A stretch of 64,000 bases of DNA from Pterobdella sp. o SKG-2022 (Eukaryota; Annelida; Clitellata; Hirudinida; Piscicolidae): positions 482,553-546,552 of the forward strand of contig OZ038320.1 in NCBI GenBank assembly GCA_964035795.1, given 5' to 3'. The notes under the pieces are model-generated. The model made no database searches and was not told the DNA's origin. It saw only the letters and a list, made by a program, of their open reading frames with translations. Each line of letters opens with the position of its first letter. The stretch's first letter is position 1. Position numbers and translations under genes: made by a program. Of the stretch, positions 39,637-63,035 are shown piece after piece.

Positions 39637-42600
39637 ATGAGGGAATACAAACTGGTTGTTCTTGGCAGCGGAGGCGTAGGCAAGTCTGCCTTGGTTCGTT
39701 GACTTTCCATACATTATTTGTACATTCTTTCTAAATTACGAGCTGTGGCTAATTTAAGTATTTTTCAAAAATTATCCTAAATGTTATTTTCATTTCCACG
39801 ATGGTCATAGATCCAGAAAAAAACATTTTCTATATATTTTTCATAAAAAATTAAAATGAGTTCATTAAACTTATTTTTAAACCAATTCAATTAACTCCGC
39901 ACTTTTACTTGAACATAAATTTTGTAATTAAAATTTTCTTTAAAAAATGAGTATGGCTTGATGAGCTTAGTAGTTAACTATGTTTTGAGGTGGTGAACCA
40001 GACACAGTTCACATAATCAAATGGTTATTCAAGCTGGATTTGTGAACACAATTTTTACGTTCTAATGAATCTTAAATTAGCCTTTTATCTCAAGTGACCA
40101 TAAATTGTTGAATAGAAATAAGAATTCAACCTTTGATGAGTTTAAATGAATAAAAATTTACATATTACAACAATTAATTAAAAATTTTCATAACATGCAT
40201 TTTGAAGTTGAATTCACACACATAATGTAAACACACAGACAGTTCAGTTTGTGCAGGGAATCTTTGTGGAAAAGTATGACCCTACCATAGAAGATTCTTA
40301 TCGCAAAGTCATAAGTATTTTATCCATTTTATTTGTTATTTCATGCTTCAACTTCATAAAATCTTTTTAGAAACAATTTAAATGTTTTCAAGTTATTTTT
40401 TTGTTTATAAACTTCAAAAAGTATGCATTTTGAAAAAAGCTCATTTCTAAATTTATATTAAAAATATGTATTTTTATGCACTCACACTAACATAAATAAC
40501 ATCAAAACATATCTTAATAAATATGAAATTATTTCTGAGAAGTTTCAAAAGACATTCATATATAAGTTCACTCCACCATAAATATGGCTTCATATTTCAA
40601 AGAGGAAATCTCAAATATAAAGACCTTTATTGCGTTTTGTGATTGATGGTTTTCTCATAAATATGCCCTTGTTTGGGTCATCTGTCTTGACAAATAAGAT
40701 GGAATTTTATGGTTGGTTGCATTTTATTAATGTTTTGACACTTGTATTCAAAAGTAATCACTCATAAGTAATTGAATTTATTGTAAATATGAATGCTACA
40801 CAAGAACATAAGTTGTATTTTAAATTCTATGTCAACCATCAACTTTTATTAAGTTGGCATAAGTTCATACTATTTCTGTATTCATTATCAAATGGTATTA
40901 ACTTTTTGATTAGTTAGTTAACGTTTGATTGATAATTAATTTGTCATTTTTCAATAATTACTTGAAAGCTACATTCAAAATGCCATGGCTAGTAGCAAAT
41001 CATAACTGTTTCATTACATTTACATTACATCTAATTTTTTTACCAATAGTCTTTGTTTAAACTGCTTCATAACCATAGTTACTAAATAACTATTTTTCAC
41101 TAATGTTTTATGATGAGTCTAAACTTATCGAAAATTATAACTACTTTTTGCTCAATAAATGTACTAAATTTTCCCATAAATTGGCGTTGAAAACTGTTGA
41201 TATTACATCTAATTGAAATTCCTTTATTTATTTTTTTTATGTTTTTTCTCAATAATGAAGATTTCCAAATCCAAAATTCACAACAATAATATTTTTGATA
41301 AAACCTTATCATGAAGCAAAATTTTTTTTTTTGGATATTTTTCTCCTCAGTGTTTTGATTCTAATCATTTGTCAACCCACACATGTATAAAAAAGGGGTT
41401 TAAAAGGACAATGAACAGCTTCATTTTATTTATTTTGTCATTATGATAAAGTTATTTTCCCTATTGTTGTTGCTTCTTTTCATCTCCCTTATCAATAATT
41501 TCACCAAAAAAAGTCCAAAGTTCTCAATATAAATCATTTAGCATTCCTTCATTATACTTGTTATTAATATTGTTATATTGTTGTATTGTTTTTGGTCAAT
41601 TCTATGGGCTTATTGTTTTTATTGTTTCAATTATGAAGATATTATTGTTTTTGTTTTTATCATGATGATTTTTTTGTAATAGGATACTGTTTCATTTTTT
41701 TTCATTTGTTTCTTGTTTGTTATGATATTTTCCTAGATAATGTCAATGTATGCATAAATTCCATTGTTTTTAGTATATATTTACTACCATAAATGTTTCC
41801 TCCACATAACTTTTGTAATCACATTGTTCTATCACTCACATTCTCATGCCCAAATGATTCATGCATATAATGATGTTTAATTTCCCATAATTGTATATTC
41901 GCCATTATTTTCATACTAATCCGATCAGCTCACCTCAAATCTACACACATGCATCATTAGATAATGACCAAATATAAATTTTACAAGTGCTGATGACCAC
42001 ATCATAATCAGGATGGTTTGGTGGTGAGGCAAATATTAATAATAATAATAATTATAAGCATAATTAATGATAGTAACAGATCAAGTTATAATGGTTGACA
42101 TAATGACAATGAAGTGATATGATGATGATGATGATAGCATAGGCTTGATAATGAAGTGATGATGTCATCATGACAGCACGTGGAGATTGAAGGACAACAA
42201 TGCATGCTGGAGATTCTCGACACAGCTGGAACTGTTGGTTGATTGTTCAAATTAAATCATTATTGGTTTTGTTATTTCTATATAACATTATGTTTCAAGG
42301 ATTTCTATAAGTGTTGATGTAACACTGGTCATTCTTTACCATAACACCATCAAATTTCATTGCCCAACTTACCTCTACATGATGAACCACTTTTTAATCC
42401 ATGGTTTCTTCGTTGACCAATACCTACCCATCATATTACTTCACACACACACCGACAGGAGCAATTTACAGCAATGAGAGACTTGTACATGAAGAATGGC
42501 CAAGGCTTCCTCCTCGTCTACTCCATTACTGCCCAGTCAACCTTCAATGATCTGCAGGAGCTTCGGGAACAAATATTGAGGGTGAAAGATCTGGATGAGG

Positions 42601-43174
42601 TGGGTGGATGGGTTACATGGAGTGTTGGTTTGAGCCGTTCAGTGGGAATGTTTCTTGGCTTTAGATAAATATAAAATATAAATTTTTTCAAATTTTCAAA
42701 TGTCTACTTCACTGTTCTTCATTAATTGATACATTCTCAACAACACCACATCAATTTCACCACGAACCCCCCATTCCACCATAGGTGCCCATGATCTTGG
42801 TAGGAAACAAGTGTGACTTGGAGGATGAGAGAGTGGTCGGTAAGAATCAGGGCAAAGAGTTGGCTCGGTCATGGAATTGTGAGTTTCAAGAAACCTCTGC
42901 CAAGTCAAAACTCAACGTTAATGAGGTCTGTGTTGTTTGTGGTGGTGTCTGGATGTTTGTGGTGTCTTTTCATAAGTTCAACTTGATTGCTCTCATCATC
43001 ACACGATACAGTTTATTGGATGATGATTATCGATCAGTGTTGATGGTATGATTGGCTGCTTGATGAAATTTTTCTCATATCCCTCAGATCTTCCATGACC
43101 TGGTTCGTCAAATATCGAAAAAGAACCCGGAAGTGAAGAATGACAAGAAGAAGAGCAAGTGCTGCATATTTTAA
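39637..43174 (+). CDS. RAP1: RAP1 small GTPase
   Basis: Rap1 is a Ras-family switch controlling adhesion and MAPK signalling at membranes. Exons: 39637-39693, 40239-40307, 42177-42233, 42459-42599, 42785-42925, 43088-43174; all internal exons are in phase 0 and give 183 residues. The start [19 protein letters not shown] contains the P-loop. The effector region is [11 protein letters not shown]. Switch II is DTAGTEQF, with the Thr at position 61 that distinguishes Rap from Ras (Gln). NKCDLED and ETSAKS are the guanine-specificity motifs. The C-terminus is a Lys-rich tract ending KCCIF, a CAAX box for prenylation preceded by an extra Cys. A long intron 2 (about 1.9 kb) separates exons 2 and 3. 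Confidence 0.95.
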
Positions 43175-43230
43175 ACAGCTTCAATACTAGTTACCTTTGT
43201 GTATGCACCTGCCTGGTGCTTGTCAAATGT

Positions 43231-43239
43231 GTGTGTGTG

Positions 43240-43318
<79 letters not shown>
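43231..43318 (+). repeat. (GT)n in the RAP1 3' UTR or just downstream
   Basis: About 40 GT units, starting 57 bp after the RAP1 stop codon. The V-C-V-C and C-V-C-V frames are artefacts. Confidence 0.95.
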
Positions 43319-43320
<2 letters not shown>

Positions 43321-44724
43321 GTTTTTTAGTGTGTGTGAACTTGACGAATATTCCCAATATATATTTTATAGTTATGAATATAATTTATGTTTATTAATTA
43401 TTTTATAAATACGAACTTAATGATATATGTTATAATTTTGAAACTTATTTTTGATTATTCTAATTCATTATGTATTTATAATAACTTTTCCAGCGATCAT
43501 CTATTGTCTTAAATTATTTTTCTGCTTGTCTCCGGCTTCGTGATTAATCAAGTTGATCTATTTATAACTTATGTGAATATTAATTAGGTGTTGGATTATG
43601 TTTATTGATGAGTTTTCATTTACTTGTCATTTTGGAATACTTATAGAATGTGTATAGTGATATTAGCTTGGTTTAATTTATTTCGAAAGTTGGCAAACTT
43701 AATTGTTTATAAGATGCGACATCCTTTTGATTCATGCATATTGATGAACTTACTATAAATAGATGAGTTCGTTCATAAATGCTTGAATTTCTCATCATTG
43801 TATGATTCGTCAGCTTCTTATCATTCTCTTCGATTTGTTGTTTGCAATCATTTAAATACATATACAAAAGCTTCCAGCTATGATATGAATGCCCACTAGA
43901 GATGAGCCTGTCATACACCTAGGGTTAGAACATAAAGCACAGTCCCAACATTCACGCGGGATTGTATTCAAAATTCAAAAAAGTTTCGTTCTTCACTTCC
44001 TCTACTTTATATTAAATTATTATACGGGGAAATCCATTTTTAAAACAAAATAGATCAGGATAAAAGTTTTATGGTAAGCTGATGATGCGAAAAAATAAAA
44101 TGCTAGTGATATAATGAGCAATTTTTTGGAAAAGATTGACTGCCTAAAACCGAAACTTACACCGCTGACAACCTTCGTACTTTTTAAAATTTATATGTTC
44201 AATGATTTTTAGAAATTGAATCTTATCAACAAAAGCTTATATAATGTATAATTGAATTGTTTTTCTCTAAAGAGTACTTCAACAAAATGGAATGAGTTTT
44301 TATTTCTACAATCACTAATAATAAGCAAAGATGCTTGCACTTGTAAAGACTTTCATCAGAGGAAAATTGAAAACACTAACTTTAAATTTAAAAAAAATGA
44401 ATATAAAAAATCTAAATCAAAAAGATTTTTATTTTCAACCAGCCATCTTTGATTGTCACAACATCGAAAAGCTTTTGCCTAAAATGAAGGCATAGAGGTC
44501 TGTTCATAATCACTTTTCGAAAAGCTTTGTGCGTTTGAAAATTAAACTTTTCTCTACTTTTGTAGTAGTTTAGTCGATTTTAATATTTAGAAATTGATTG
44601 AAAAAAATTTTTTTATTTACATATTCATCTTTAGTACTACCATTTTAAAATCCAAATCCGACGTGCTGTAAGAGGATTGGTTATATGTTAAACACAAATA
44701 AATAAAGTTAAATTAATATAAAAA
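43319..44724. other. Intergenic DNA between RAP1 and SDF2
   Basis: AT-rich with no supported exon. It includes an AACCTTCGTACTTTT word near 44168 and a GAAAAGCTTTTG word near 44466 that faintly echo the hairpin family; too short to call. Confidence 0.45.
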
Positions 44725-46543
44725 ATGATTTTTTATGTGAAATTTGTAAATTATTGTTTTATAGGATTAATACTTTCAATCGCTTCTTCTATTGGCAAAA
44801 GTAATTATTTTCTTTAAATTATTAATATTACATCTCAGTTATTAATAATCATTGATAAAAATAATCAAAAATAATTTCTATAAAGAATATAACTACGAAT
44901 ATGTGACGTGTGGATCGGCATTGAAATTGTTAAACACAGCTCATAATGTAAGACTGCACTCCCATGATGTCAAGTACGGCTCTGGAAGCGGTCAACAGGT
45001 TGGTTTTGTATATTTTATTAATATTTTTTAACAGGCATTTTTAAGAAATTTTTAGTCAGAATATTAAAAGTGAAAGTTTTACAGTTATTTTACTAAATAA
45101 ATATGTACCTTCAAAAGGAAATTTTTAAAATATACATCATTTTATTAAACATGAAACCCATTTATCAGTCAGTGACAGCAGTAGATGCATCAGATGATCA
45201 TAATAGTTATTGGAAAATAAGAGGGAAAACAGCCACAGACTGTCCCAGAGGGTAAGCTCTAGTTTTATCTTTTATAATTTTGCTATTATCCTATGTATTG
45301 ACGCTGAACTTTTATGATTTTAGAATATTATTTTGTCAATGCATGCTATCAGAACCTGATGTTATCACTATAAATTACAAGCTTTGGGTTGGAGGTGGTT
45401 CAACACAGAGGAAAGTTAATGATAATAATAATGATTTGATAGTATATATCCAATAAAAATTATAAGCTGTCTGAAAGCTTGATGATAATTTTAAACAGCT
45501 TTTGAGTATAAATTTAGACATGAAAAACTATAAAATACCAATTGGTTATTACCATTCAAATTTGAAATCATTCAGTGGTAAGTCATTAGAACCTCAAACC
45601 AACACACTTTTTCAATCACTCAAAACCACAACAGCACTTCAATAAAGTGTGGTCAAACCATCCTTTTGCAACATGTGAGCACAGGTCGTAACCTTCACAG
45701 CCACCACTTCCAGTCTCCTCTCAGCCACAACTTCGAAGTCAGCGCTTTTGGGGAGAAAGGCGAGGGTGATGATGGTTGGTTTAGTGATCTTGTAGTTTGT
45801 TAACAAAGATCTTGTGAGATATCTACTTATATAAGGATTGGTTTCAAATTAAAAATCAAATTTTGAATGTTACTAAAAAATGTTTTTTTAGAGATATGAA
45901 TGATGGTGACCTTTTAGCAAATGAAAAAGCTAGTTAGCAACACCCACACACCAGGTGACTTTTGGACAGTGATATGCTCAGGCAAGTACTGGAAGAGAGA
46001 TGACCAAGTTCGACTGAAGCATGTGGTCACTCACAGGTGCTACATCTCTCAATCATTATGTGTCTCATTTCATACCCACCAGCCTGGGAGACAAGAGCTT
46101 CAAATTCATCCTGAATTTCTTAATGATTTATTCTTTCTATCGTTGAAAATAATTGTTTTAATTTGTTTTATAGTAATATATTACCGTCTATCTTCATGTG
46201 ATAAGACCAAAGAAGTTAAAGCAGTAATAATCGTAAGGATAACTTTTTAGAGACATCTTGATGCACTTATAAGCAATATCTCATAAATTGATGTTGAGAC
46301 TCTTGAATCATAATGATATTAATCATTGTTCATATTGCATGTTGAACTCAACCAATCAATGCACCACACGACAGCTACCTGCACGTGACAGGAGACACAT
46401 ACGGCCGACCAATCCACGGTCAGAAGGAGGTGTGTTGTTACCATGCAGCTACTGACCAATCATATTGGCAGGCTGCCGAGGGAGTGTTTATCAAGCCGGC
46501 TGACATGCCCAACTTCGACTATAGGATTAAAGAGGAACTTTAA
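44725..46543 (+). CDS. SDF2: SDF2/SDF2L1-type MIR-domain ER protein
   Basis: SDF2-type proteins are ER-lumen MIR-domain cofactors of Hsp40/BiP quality control. Exons: 44725-44800, 44886-44998, 45169-45251, 45635-45774, 45955-46036, 46375-46543, giving 220 residues with consistent phase. The first exon is a signal peptide (MIFYVKFVNYCFIGLILSIA). Three MIR repeats follow: VTCGSALKLLN with VRLHSHDVKYGSGSGQQ; IKCGQTILLQH with RNLHSHHF and VSAFGEKGEGD; and WTVICSGKYW with YLHVTGDTYGRPIHGQKEV. The C-terminus is KEEL, a KDEL-like retrieval signal, matching the SDF2L1 type (HDEL in mammals) better than mammalian SDF2. A poly(A) signal lies at 46652. SDF2 and SDF2L1 cannot be separated without a tree. 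Confidence 0.94.
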
Positions 46544-46651
46544 ATATTTTTTATTTTTTTCGGGTTTTTATTTGAGATTTTCTGTATAAATGGTTTCAAA
46601 TGTTTTTTTTTCATCATTTGAGGCCAAATTTTCTTTAATTATCTTTTTACA

Positions 46652-46657
46652 AATAAA
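46652..46657 (+). terminator. Poly(A) signal of the SDF2-like gene
   Basis: AATAAA, 109 bp after the stop codon. Confidence 0.6.
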
Positions 46658-46759
46658 TTTTATTATTCCTAAAGTTCAATAATTGTATATATGCATGAAT
46701 AATTAATCAAACTTTTAACTAGGGCGTCAAATGAACTCAAAAAAACTCAATGAAACAAG

Positions 46760-49700
46760 TACTTGTCGACAGATATCTCAGTAATTTATAAAATTCTGCA
46801 CGCAGTTACCTATCTTAGGTCTTACATTCTTCTTTACCACAGTCTCGATCTTTTGTTGTCTTGCCACCATTAGAACGTTCAAATATTCAACACGAAAAAT
46901 AACGTTAATAATATCCCCATCGAGTTGCTCTAGTCCGTATAGTTGACTGAGTTTCTCTTGGGTAACTCTCTTCACAATTCTTCTCCAGGAACATTTCTGT
47001 TGGGCAAGAAGAAAAATGGTTTCGAAATCTTCTGAGTTTTCGAGTTTTATTTTTGGGATAAATTTGACATCTTCTTTTAATGTCTGTGGTACGGTGGTTA
47101 AAGGTCTGCCTAGGAATTTTTTCTTATTTGATGTGGCATAGTACTGCATCATAGCCTGGAATGCTGGCGTATCAGGTCTTCTTAGGATATTTCCCAACAT
47201 CCTCCATCTTGCACCAGCAATTTCAACTGAAAGGGGTATGCTATTTGTTTTTTGTATAGTTCTTTGTTGCTGATTCTATTGGGATAGTAGATACCGATCA
47301 CTCTCTTAAGCTGTTTGCGGTGAAATGCGTCAATCTTAGCTTCTATATTTTTGTTGACTGCCCATGCTGAAGAGTTGTAGGTGAGAACTGGTTTAACATA
47401 GGAATTGTACACTCGCACTTTTTTGCTTATTTTTAGCTTTTTCCTTTCATGTATATTTTCCATAATTTACTCATCGCAGTTTGGGCAAGTTGTTTTTTCC
47501 TCTCAATATCTTTTTTGTCATCAAGGAAGAAGCCTAGTTTTTTGCTCGTTTTCCAGGCCTCATCCGATTTTGATATTTTGATGAGTTCCGTCTTGTCAGT
47601 ATTGACTTTGAGGTTCCAGTTCGAGAACTCATCTTTCAGTTTGCTTTCTAGGTTAAGTAGTTGCTGTTTGTTTCTACCAATGAAATCTAGATCGTCAGCA
47701 TATCCTTCCATTTTTGCTGGTGTCAATAGTTGTAGGTTTGTGTAGCTGTGATATAGCTTTATATGGTTTTTTACTTTAGACTTGAAAGTGCGCAGTGCTA
47801 GAGAATGGGTGAGAGTCCATCTCCTTAAGGGATCCCTATGTTAGTTTCGAAAGAGGCTTGTGTGCTTTTGCCATTCCATTTTACCTTCAAACAAGTGTTT
47901 GTTAATAGCTTTCTGATCATCATTATTTCATCATTGTTCAGAATTTTTTCAAGAACATTTATTAGAAGGGGTCTGTTCACAGTATCAAAGGCTTGGCTCA
48001 GGTCGATACCAAGGATATAGTACTCTTCATCCCTGTAAGTCAGAGCTTTAGCTATATCCCATTTATGAGACCAGACTATGTCTGTCGTGTTTCTTCCATT
48101 TTTGAATCCACTTTGATAAGAACCGATGTATTCTTCCGTTTTGTTGCGTATACGATTCATAGTAATGTTCGATAATATTTTTCGGATACTGTTCAGTAGA
48201 GTGATGGGTCTTCAGCTTGTAAGTTGTCCTTTCGGTTTACCTTGTTTTTGTACAGTGACTAATATTCCACTACCAATAAAACTATCTTCTTGAATTTTAT
48301 TTTCTACTACTGAGTTTAATATTCTTGATACTTCTTTTATTAGTTTTTCTCCACTATATTTTATCATTTCGGGTAGGATCTCATCTTCACCTTTAGCTTT
48401 ATTATTATTTAGTTTACTTAACTTCATTAAAACTTATTGGGTCATTGAGAGATTGTTGCAACATTCGATTTTGGTTGTGGTTAGGTAGTTTATAAAATTT
48501 GTTGTGGTAGAACTGTTTGACTTTTATTTCAGCTTCAGTTTCGTTAAGGATTTGTTTATTCTCTTGATCATTAAGAAATAATTTATCTGGAATTTTCCTA
48601 TAGATGAATTTTATGGCTTGAAAAATTTGTTTATCATCTCTGGACTTTTCCATAAGCTTTAATTGCTTTTCCAAGCATTTTTCATAGGCTTTTTTGCAAA
48701 GTTTTCTTATTTCAAGAAGAATTTTATTTCTTTCACTTTTCCATTTTGCTTTATTAATTGTATTGTTTGTGGTGTTTATTTTTATTCTAATCTCTTTGCA
48801 TAGTAGAGGGATGTTGTATTTCATTGTTGAATTCATATCCTTTCTTTCTTTTTTCTCATGCCTACTGTTTCTATAGCTGATTGTTTCATTATATTTTTTA
48901 GAGAATCCCAAGTGATGTTTTCAGTATTATTAATTTTAGATTCAATTTGGTTTTTATATTCTGTTTCTTTTTCTTTAAGCATTTCATAATTGATTTCTTT
49001 TTTTGAATTGTTCCTTTTTGTCATCTCTTTCCAATTTGGGTACATTTTTTTGAAATTTATCTTACAAATAACAATTTTATGGTCAGAGTTGAGTTCTGTT
49101 CCACCATAGGCTCTTGAGTTATTAATGATAGCTTTCTGATTATATTTGCAGATTACATAGTCTATTTGGTTATATATTTTTGTAATATCATTATTGTTGT
49201 TCTTTCTGTAACCTGTCCAAGTTGTTATGTGTCTAGCAGGGTGTTGGAACAGGGTTTAGTAATAATGAGATCATGAAATTTATGTCTTGAGCCCTTCTCA
49301 TTATGAATACCTCTGGAATATTGTCCACAGTATTTTTCATCATGATATATCTTTTTTCCTACTTTTGCATTGAAGTCACCTCCAATAAAAATCATGATGC
49401 TGTATTTGGTTTTTTCTACAGTTTTGTGGAGACTGCAGTAAAACTCTTCTGCTTTTGTTTTATCTTTTTTTGGTGATGAGACTATCAGGTGAGTAGGTGT
49501 TGATGATGGTAATGATACCAGTTTTGGTTTTCAATTGTAGAACGCAAATCCTTTCTGAGACTTTCCAAATTCTGTGTAGTAAGAGTTCAAGCTCTTTTTT
49601 GATGGCAAATCCCATTCCATGATGTTTATTTTGTGGATTCAGAAATTTGAGATTGATTCTATTTATTGTTTCCTCCATATAGTTCGATTTTGTTTCTTGA

Positions 49701-49800
49701 AGGCAGCATACGGAAATTTTGTTCTTGCAGATGACCGATGCAAGTTGTCATCTTCTTAGTTTCGAACTACAGCATTGAAGGTTGAAAGTTCCCACAAAAA
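46760..49800 (-). mobile_element. Non-LTR retrotransposon with endonuclease and RT, near full length but decayed
   Basis: Read on the minus strand. At about 49800-49640 an apurinic-type (EEP) endonuclease starts, with GTFNLQCC, ICVLQLKTK and CLQETKS. A linker frame follows at 48911-48414. The RT core lies at about 48427-47460: AKGEDEILPEM, SYQSGFKNGRNTTDIV, DLSQAFDTVNRPLL, GIP-stop-GDGLSP and YADDLDF. The post-RT region at 47463-46778 has YNSYVKPVLTYNSSAW, LGNILRR and GRPLTT. Several stops and frameshifts break the frame, including a TAA at 47825-47827 inside the PQGDGLSP motif, so it cannot be autonomous. It is flanked by SDF2-like and PAM16 genes and related to, but distinct from, the copy at 50205-51710. 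Confidence 0.88.
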
Positions 49801-50204
49801 AGTTTTCAAGAAAGTTAATAGACATTTATAAAATAATATAAATTATTTTCTTACACCGGGACCAAAAAATAACGTTAACAATCGAATAAGCCTTAACTTT
49901 ATCATATGTTGTCGAAATGGAAAAATGGCAGAAATAAATGCTGCAAAAATTATACGTTCTTTTACATTTTTTTCCTTGATACATTATGCCAAAAAACAAG
50001 GCGCAAGAGGTTTTGCACAATTTTCACTAAAAACTTATGTTGCAGAGCGTTTTTGAACGATATATAAAAGGCGCCTTGTAATATTTTACCATGTTATATA
50101 ATTGGGAAAATAAATTTCAATCCATAAGTAAACGAGGAAACTGTGATAAGCTGGTATATAAATGAAATAGGGCTAAAATTTAGTTCAAGCTAAAAAAATA
50201 TATA
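49801..50204. other. AT-rich spacer between two LINE copies
   Basis: No recognisable coding sequence or element end. It may contain the 5' UTR of the upstream LINE or unrelated DNA. Confidence 0.4.
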
Positions 50205-51710
50205 TTTAGGGTTCACAAAAAAAAAATCAAATTTATTCAATCTTCTTTCTATTCGTGAGCTTGTAGCAGGTTCTTCTCCAGCTTTCAGCGTTTTCTGTTT
50301 TGAGCCAGTTCAATTGCTTCTTTGGGTGTGAGCTTATGACTTTTCAGGTCTCTTTTGATGGTTGTTAAAAGACTTGTGCTTGATCTTCTTCTTTTTGTGT
50401 TTTTTTTTAGGCTAGATATTCCATTCTAGCTTTTTTTGCCGGAACTTGTTCATTCATTCAAAGAATGTGGCTTAACATCTGCCAACGTCTTCTTGCTAAA
50501 ATTTGAGACGCTGGTTCTGCCAGAGTGTTGACTTTTTCTATGGACATGCGGTTGGGCCAAAAGATACCGCATGCTTGTCGGAACATTCTTCTGTTGAAGA
50601 AGTCTGTTGATTGTTCCATTTCTTTGTCCATTCCCAAGTGCTGCGTCCGAAGAGCATAATGCTTTGCACGTAAGCACTGTATATTCTAATCTTCTTTTTT
50701 TTGAAATTTTGGAGCTCCAAATCTAACTTAGCTTCGCCATCGCTGCAATCGAAATGGTTTTTCTCTTCTTACATTCTTCTCTTGGTTAAGTAACATGCCT
50801 AACTTTTTGCAACTCTTCCATTCATTGTTGTTTCGTATTATTGTTAGGACTACTGTTTTGCCATTGTTCATGTGGAAATTCCATTTTTTCAGATTTTTTT
50901 CTACTTGTATGAGAAATATGCCTTCTTTGCTTAAAAAATCCACGTCGTAGGCGTAGAAAATGTTTTGCTCCCTGATTTTATTTCTAACCTTTTTGAGCAC
51001 TGTTTCCAGATACAACGTAAACATGACAGGACTTAAACCATCGCCTTGAGGGATGCTTATGTTAGTGGAAAAGTTGGATTCTTTCTCATAATTATTTGCT
51101 CCAACTTTTAATTCAGTTTTAGTAAAAAAAAAATCAACGAACTTTGTATCTTGAGGATTGAAAATACCTTTCACTATTCTCACCAACTTCTCTCTGTCTA
51201 CTGTATCGAATGCGCTTGACATATCTATTCCTTGTATTGTAAATTTTTCTTGAGAGCTTATTCATTTTGCTATATATAACTTATAAGTCCAGATCACCTC
51301 TTCTATTGACCTGCCTTTTCTGTAGGCTGCTTGGTTGAGTGAAATGTATTTTTCAATTGCAGGCCTTATTCTCTCTAGTGTGATGGTTGATAATATTTTT
51401 TTTATTATGATAAAAGTATGATTGGTTTTGTGTTATTTACAGTTTTTTGTTTATTGGGTTTTTGGTTTGGTAAAAAATGTCAAGTCCTAGTTGATGTGGG
51501 AGGTTATTGTTTATTGTATCATTCAAAATAGCAGTGAGTTGTTTTATTGTTATTATATCGAGTCTTTTTATCATTTGTGCTACCAGTTTATCATAACCTG
51601 ATGACTTGTACATTTTAAACACAATTTCTTGTATTTTCAGTAAAAAATAGTTTAAATATTTTAAATATAAAATAGCTTTGTAGAAAAGTAAAATTAACAT
51701 TTTTCATACA
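50205..51710 (-). mobile_element. 5'-truncated non-LTR retrotransposon (RT and C-terminus)
   Basis: The minus strand encodes MSSAFDTVDREKLV (RT domain 3), SIPQGDGLSPVMFTLYLE (domain 4), then YAYD where YADD is expected, and KNLKKWNFHMNN. Post-RT pieces in other frames are YSAYVQSIMLFGRSTWEW, RRSSTSLLTTIKRDL and EAIELAQNR. A distal fragment (51700-51437) has SSGYDKLVAQMIKRL. The catalytic Asp-to-Tyr change plus frameshifts make it inactive. The 3' end near 50205 is GTGAACCCTAAATA, similar to the end of the 19775-20340 copy. Confidence 0.85.
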
Positions 51711-51905
51711 ATACTTGTAGATTACCAGTTACTAAAACATCATTTATAAAATTTCAGCAACTCTTTGTTGGACAGAAGTTCACTCTTAGACTGTTAAAGG
51801 TTATGTATCTAATATCGTGAATTTTTATTTCTATTTGATAGACCCTTATAAATATATATTTGAGTTTAATTTAAAATTTAAATTCTGGTTTGATTTTTGC
51901 TTGAA

Positions 51906-52645
51906 ATGGTACGTTTTAGATGGTTTCTTACTTCAGATTCATTTCCAACATGCCATAATTAAATTTTAATTTTTTTTCATAGTTTTTTTCTTAAAAATTC
52001 TCTTTACAGGCTAAGTACTTAGCCCAAATAATAACGAACGGATTACAAATAGTTGGTAGAGCATTTGCTAGAGCAGTTCAAAATGAGATAAGAGCAAGCC
52101 AACAAGCAGCCAAGGCCAGGGCAGGCTCTTCATCCAACACACAACAAACTTTTACAAACATTACCGGAATGAGCTTACAAGTATCCATTCAAATTCTTTT
52201 GACTACATCCAAATTTCAATGACCAGTCTTTTTATGTTTTTTAGGGTTTCATTTAAACACCGATATAAAAAATGTTAACTACAATCAACCAGGAGGCAAA
52301 ACAAATTTTGAACATAACTGACCACATGGACAAAGATAAACTCACCGAGAATTTCAACCACTTGTTCAAAGTGAATGACAAGTCCATCGGGGGATCACTA
52401 TACATTCAATCAAAAGTATGTCTTTTTTGAGATTCTTTTGTTTTCCAAAAATTAATTTAATTATTTTAAAGTTTATATTATTTATCAATTATTTCTTCAT
52501 CTTGATATTCATAATAACTAAACTTTGTGACATTGAAATTGCAAAGGTTGTGAGAGCCAAAGAAAGAATAGAAGAGGAACTTTCAGCTGTGAAAAATGAC
52601 GAAAAAAATGACAAAACGAAAAAAAAATCTGAAGACTCAACCTAA
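51906..52645 (+). CDS. PAM16: PAM16/TIM16, presequence translocase-associated J-like subunit
   Basis: PAM16 (Magmas) is the J-like partner of PAM14/DNAJC19 in the mitochondrial import motor; it tethers and restrains the J-protein that stimulates mtHsp70. Exon 1 contributes only the ATG (51906-51908), followed at once by a GTACGT donor. The others are 52010-52180, 52293-52415 and 52547-52645. The protein begins M-AKYLAQIITNGLQIVGRAF and continues ITGMSLQEAKQILNI, LFKVNDKSIGGSLYIQSKV and VRAKERIEEEL. The J-like helix loop has DKS instead of the catalytic HPD of true J-proteins, as in the family. The tail is Lys/Asp-rich and 131 codons long in total. A poly(A) signal lies at 52701. It converges on UPF1. 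Confidence 0.93.
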
Positions 52646-52680
52646 ACATTAACTTTGTTTAAATATAAAACTTTCTTCTT

Positions 52681-52686
52681 TTTATT
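52681..52686 (-). terminator. Poly(A) signal candidate of UPF1
   Basis: TTTATT on the plus strand (AATAAA on the minus strand), 156 bp after the UPF1 stop. It lies upstream of the PAM16 signal, so the two mature 3' ends would overlap. Confidence 0.5.
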
Positions 52687-52700
52687 ACATAGAAACTCAA

Positions 52701-52706
52701 AATAAA
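52701..52706 (+). terminator. Poly(A) signal of PAM16
   Basis: AATAAA, 55 bp after the PAM16 stop codon. Confidence 0.6.
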
Positions 52707-52841
52707 TCAACAAACGATCCAAGCCATATAAAATACAGGCTTTACATACGAATATAATAAATCATTAAACGATTCGCTGCAACTCGTGCACGTTGTTGGC
52801 AGTGACAGCCGTGAAGATGGTGGTAGTGCGGTGGTGGCGGT

Positions 52842-62873
<10,032 letters not shown>

Positions 62874-63035
62874 CTTCATGGTGTGGTTAAGGACAACAAC
62901 TTTGGGTGAGATGATCCTCACAATGAATGATGAGAGACTGGAGGTATATTCTTCTACAAGAAAATACGGCCCCACAACCCTCTCTCCTCTATAACACTCA
63001 CTTTCTCCCTCTTCAAACCCAGCCACTTTATTCCA

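Noticed and set aside
43197..43408. C-V-C-V repeat proteins downstream of RAP1
   Set aside because: Explained by the GT microsatellite.
45325..45415. Extra exon in SDF2 intron 3
   Set aside because: An acceptor-like site exists, but exons 3 and 4 join in phase to the family sequence without it.
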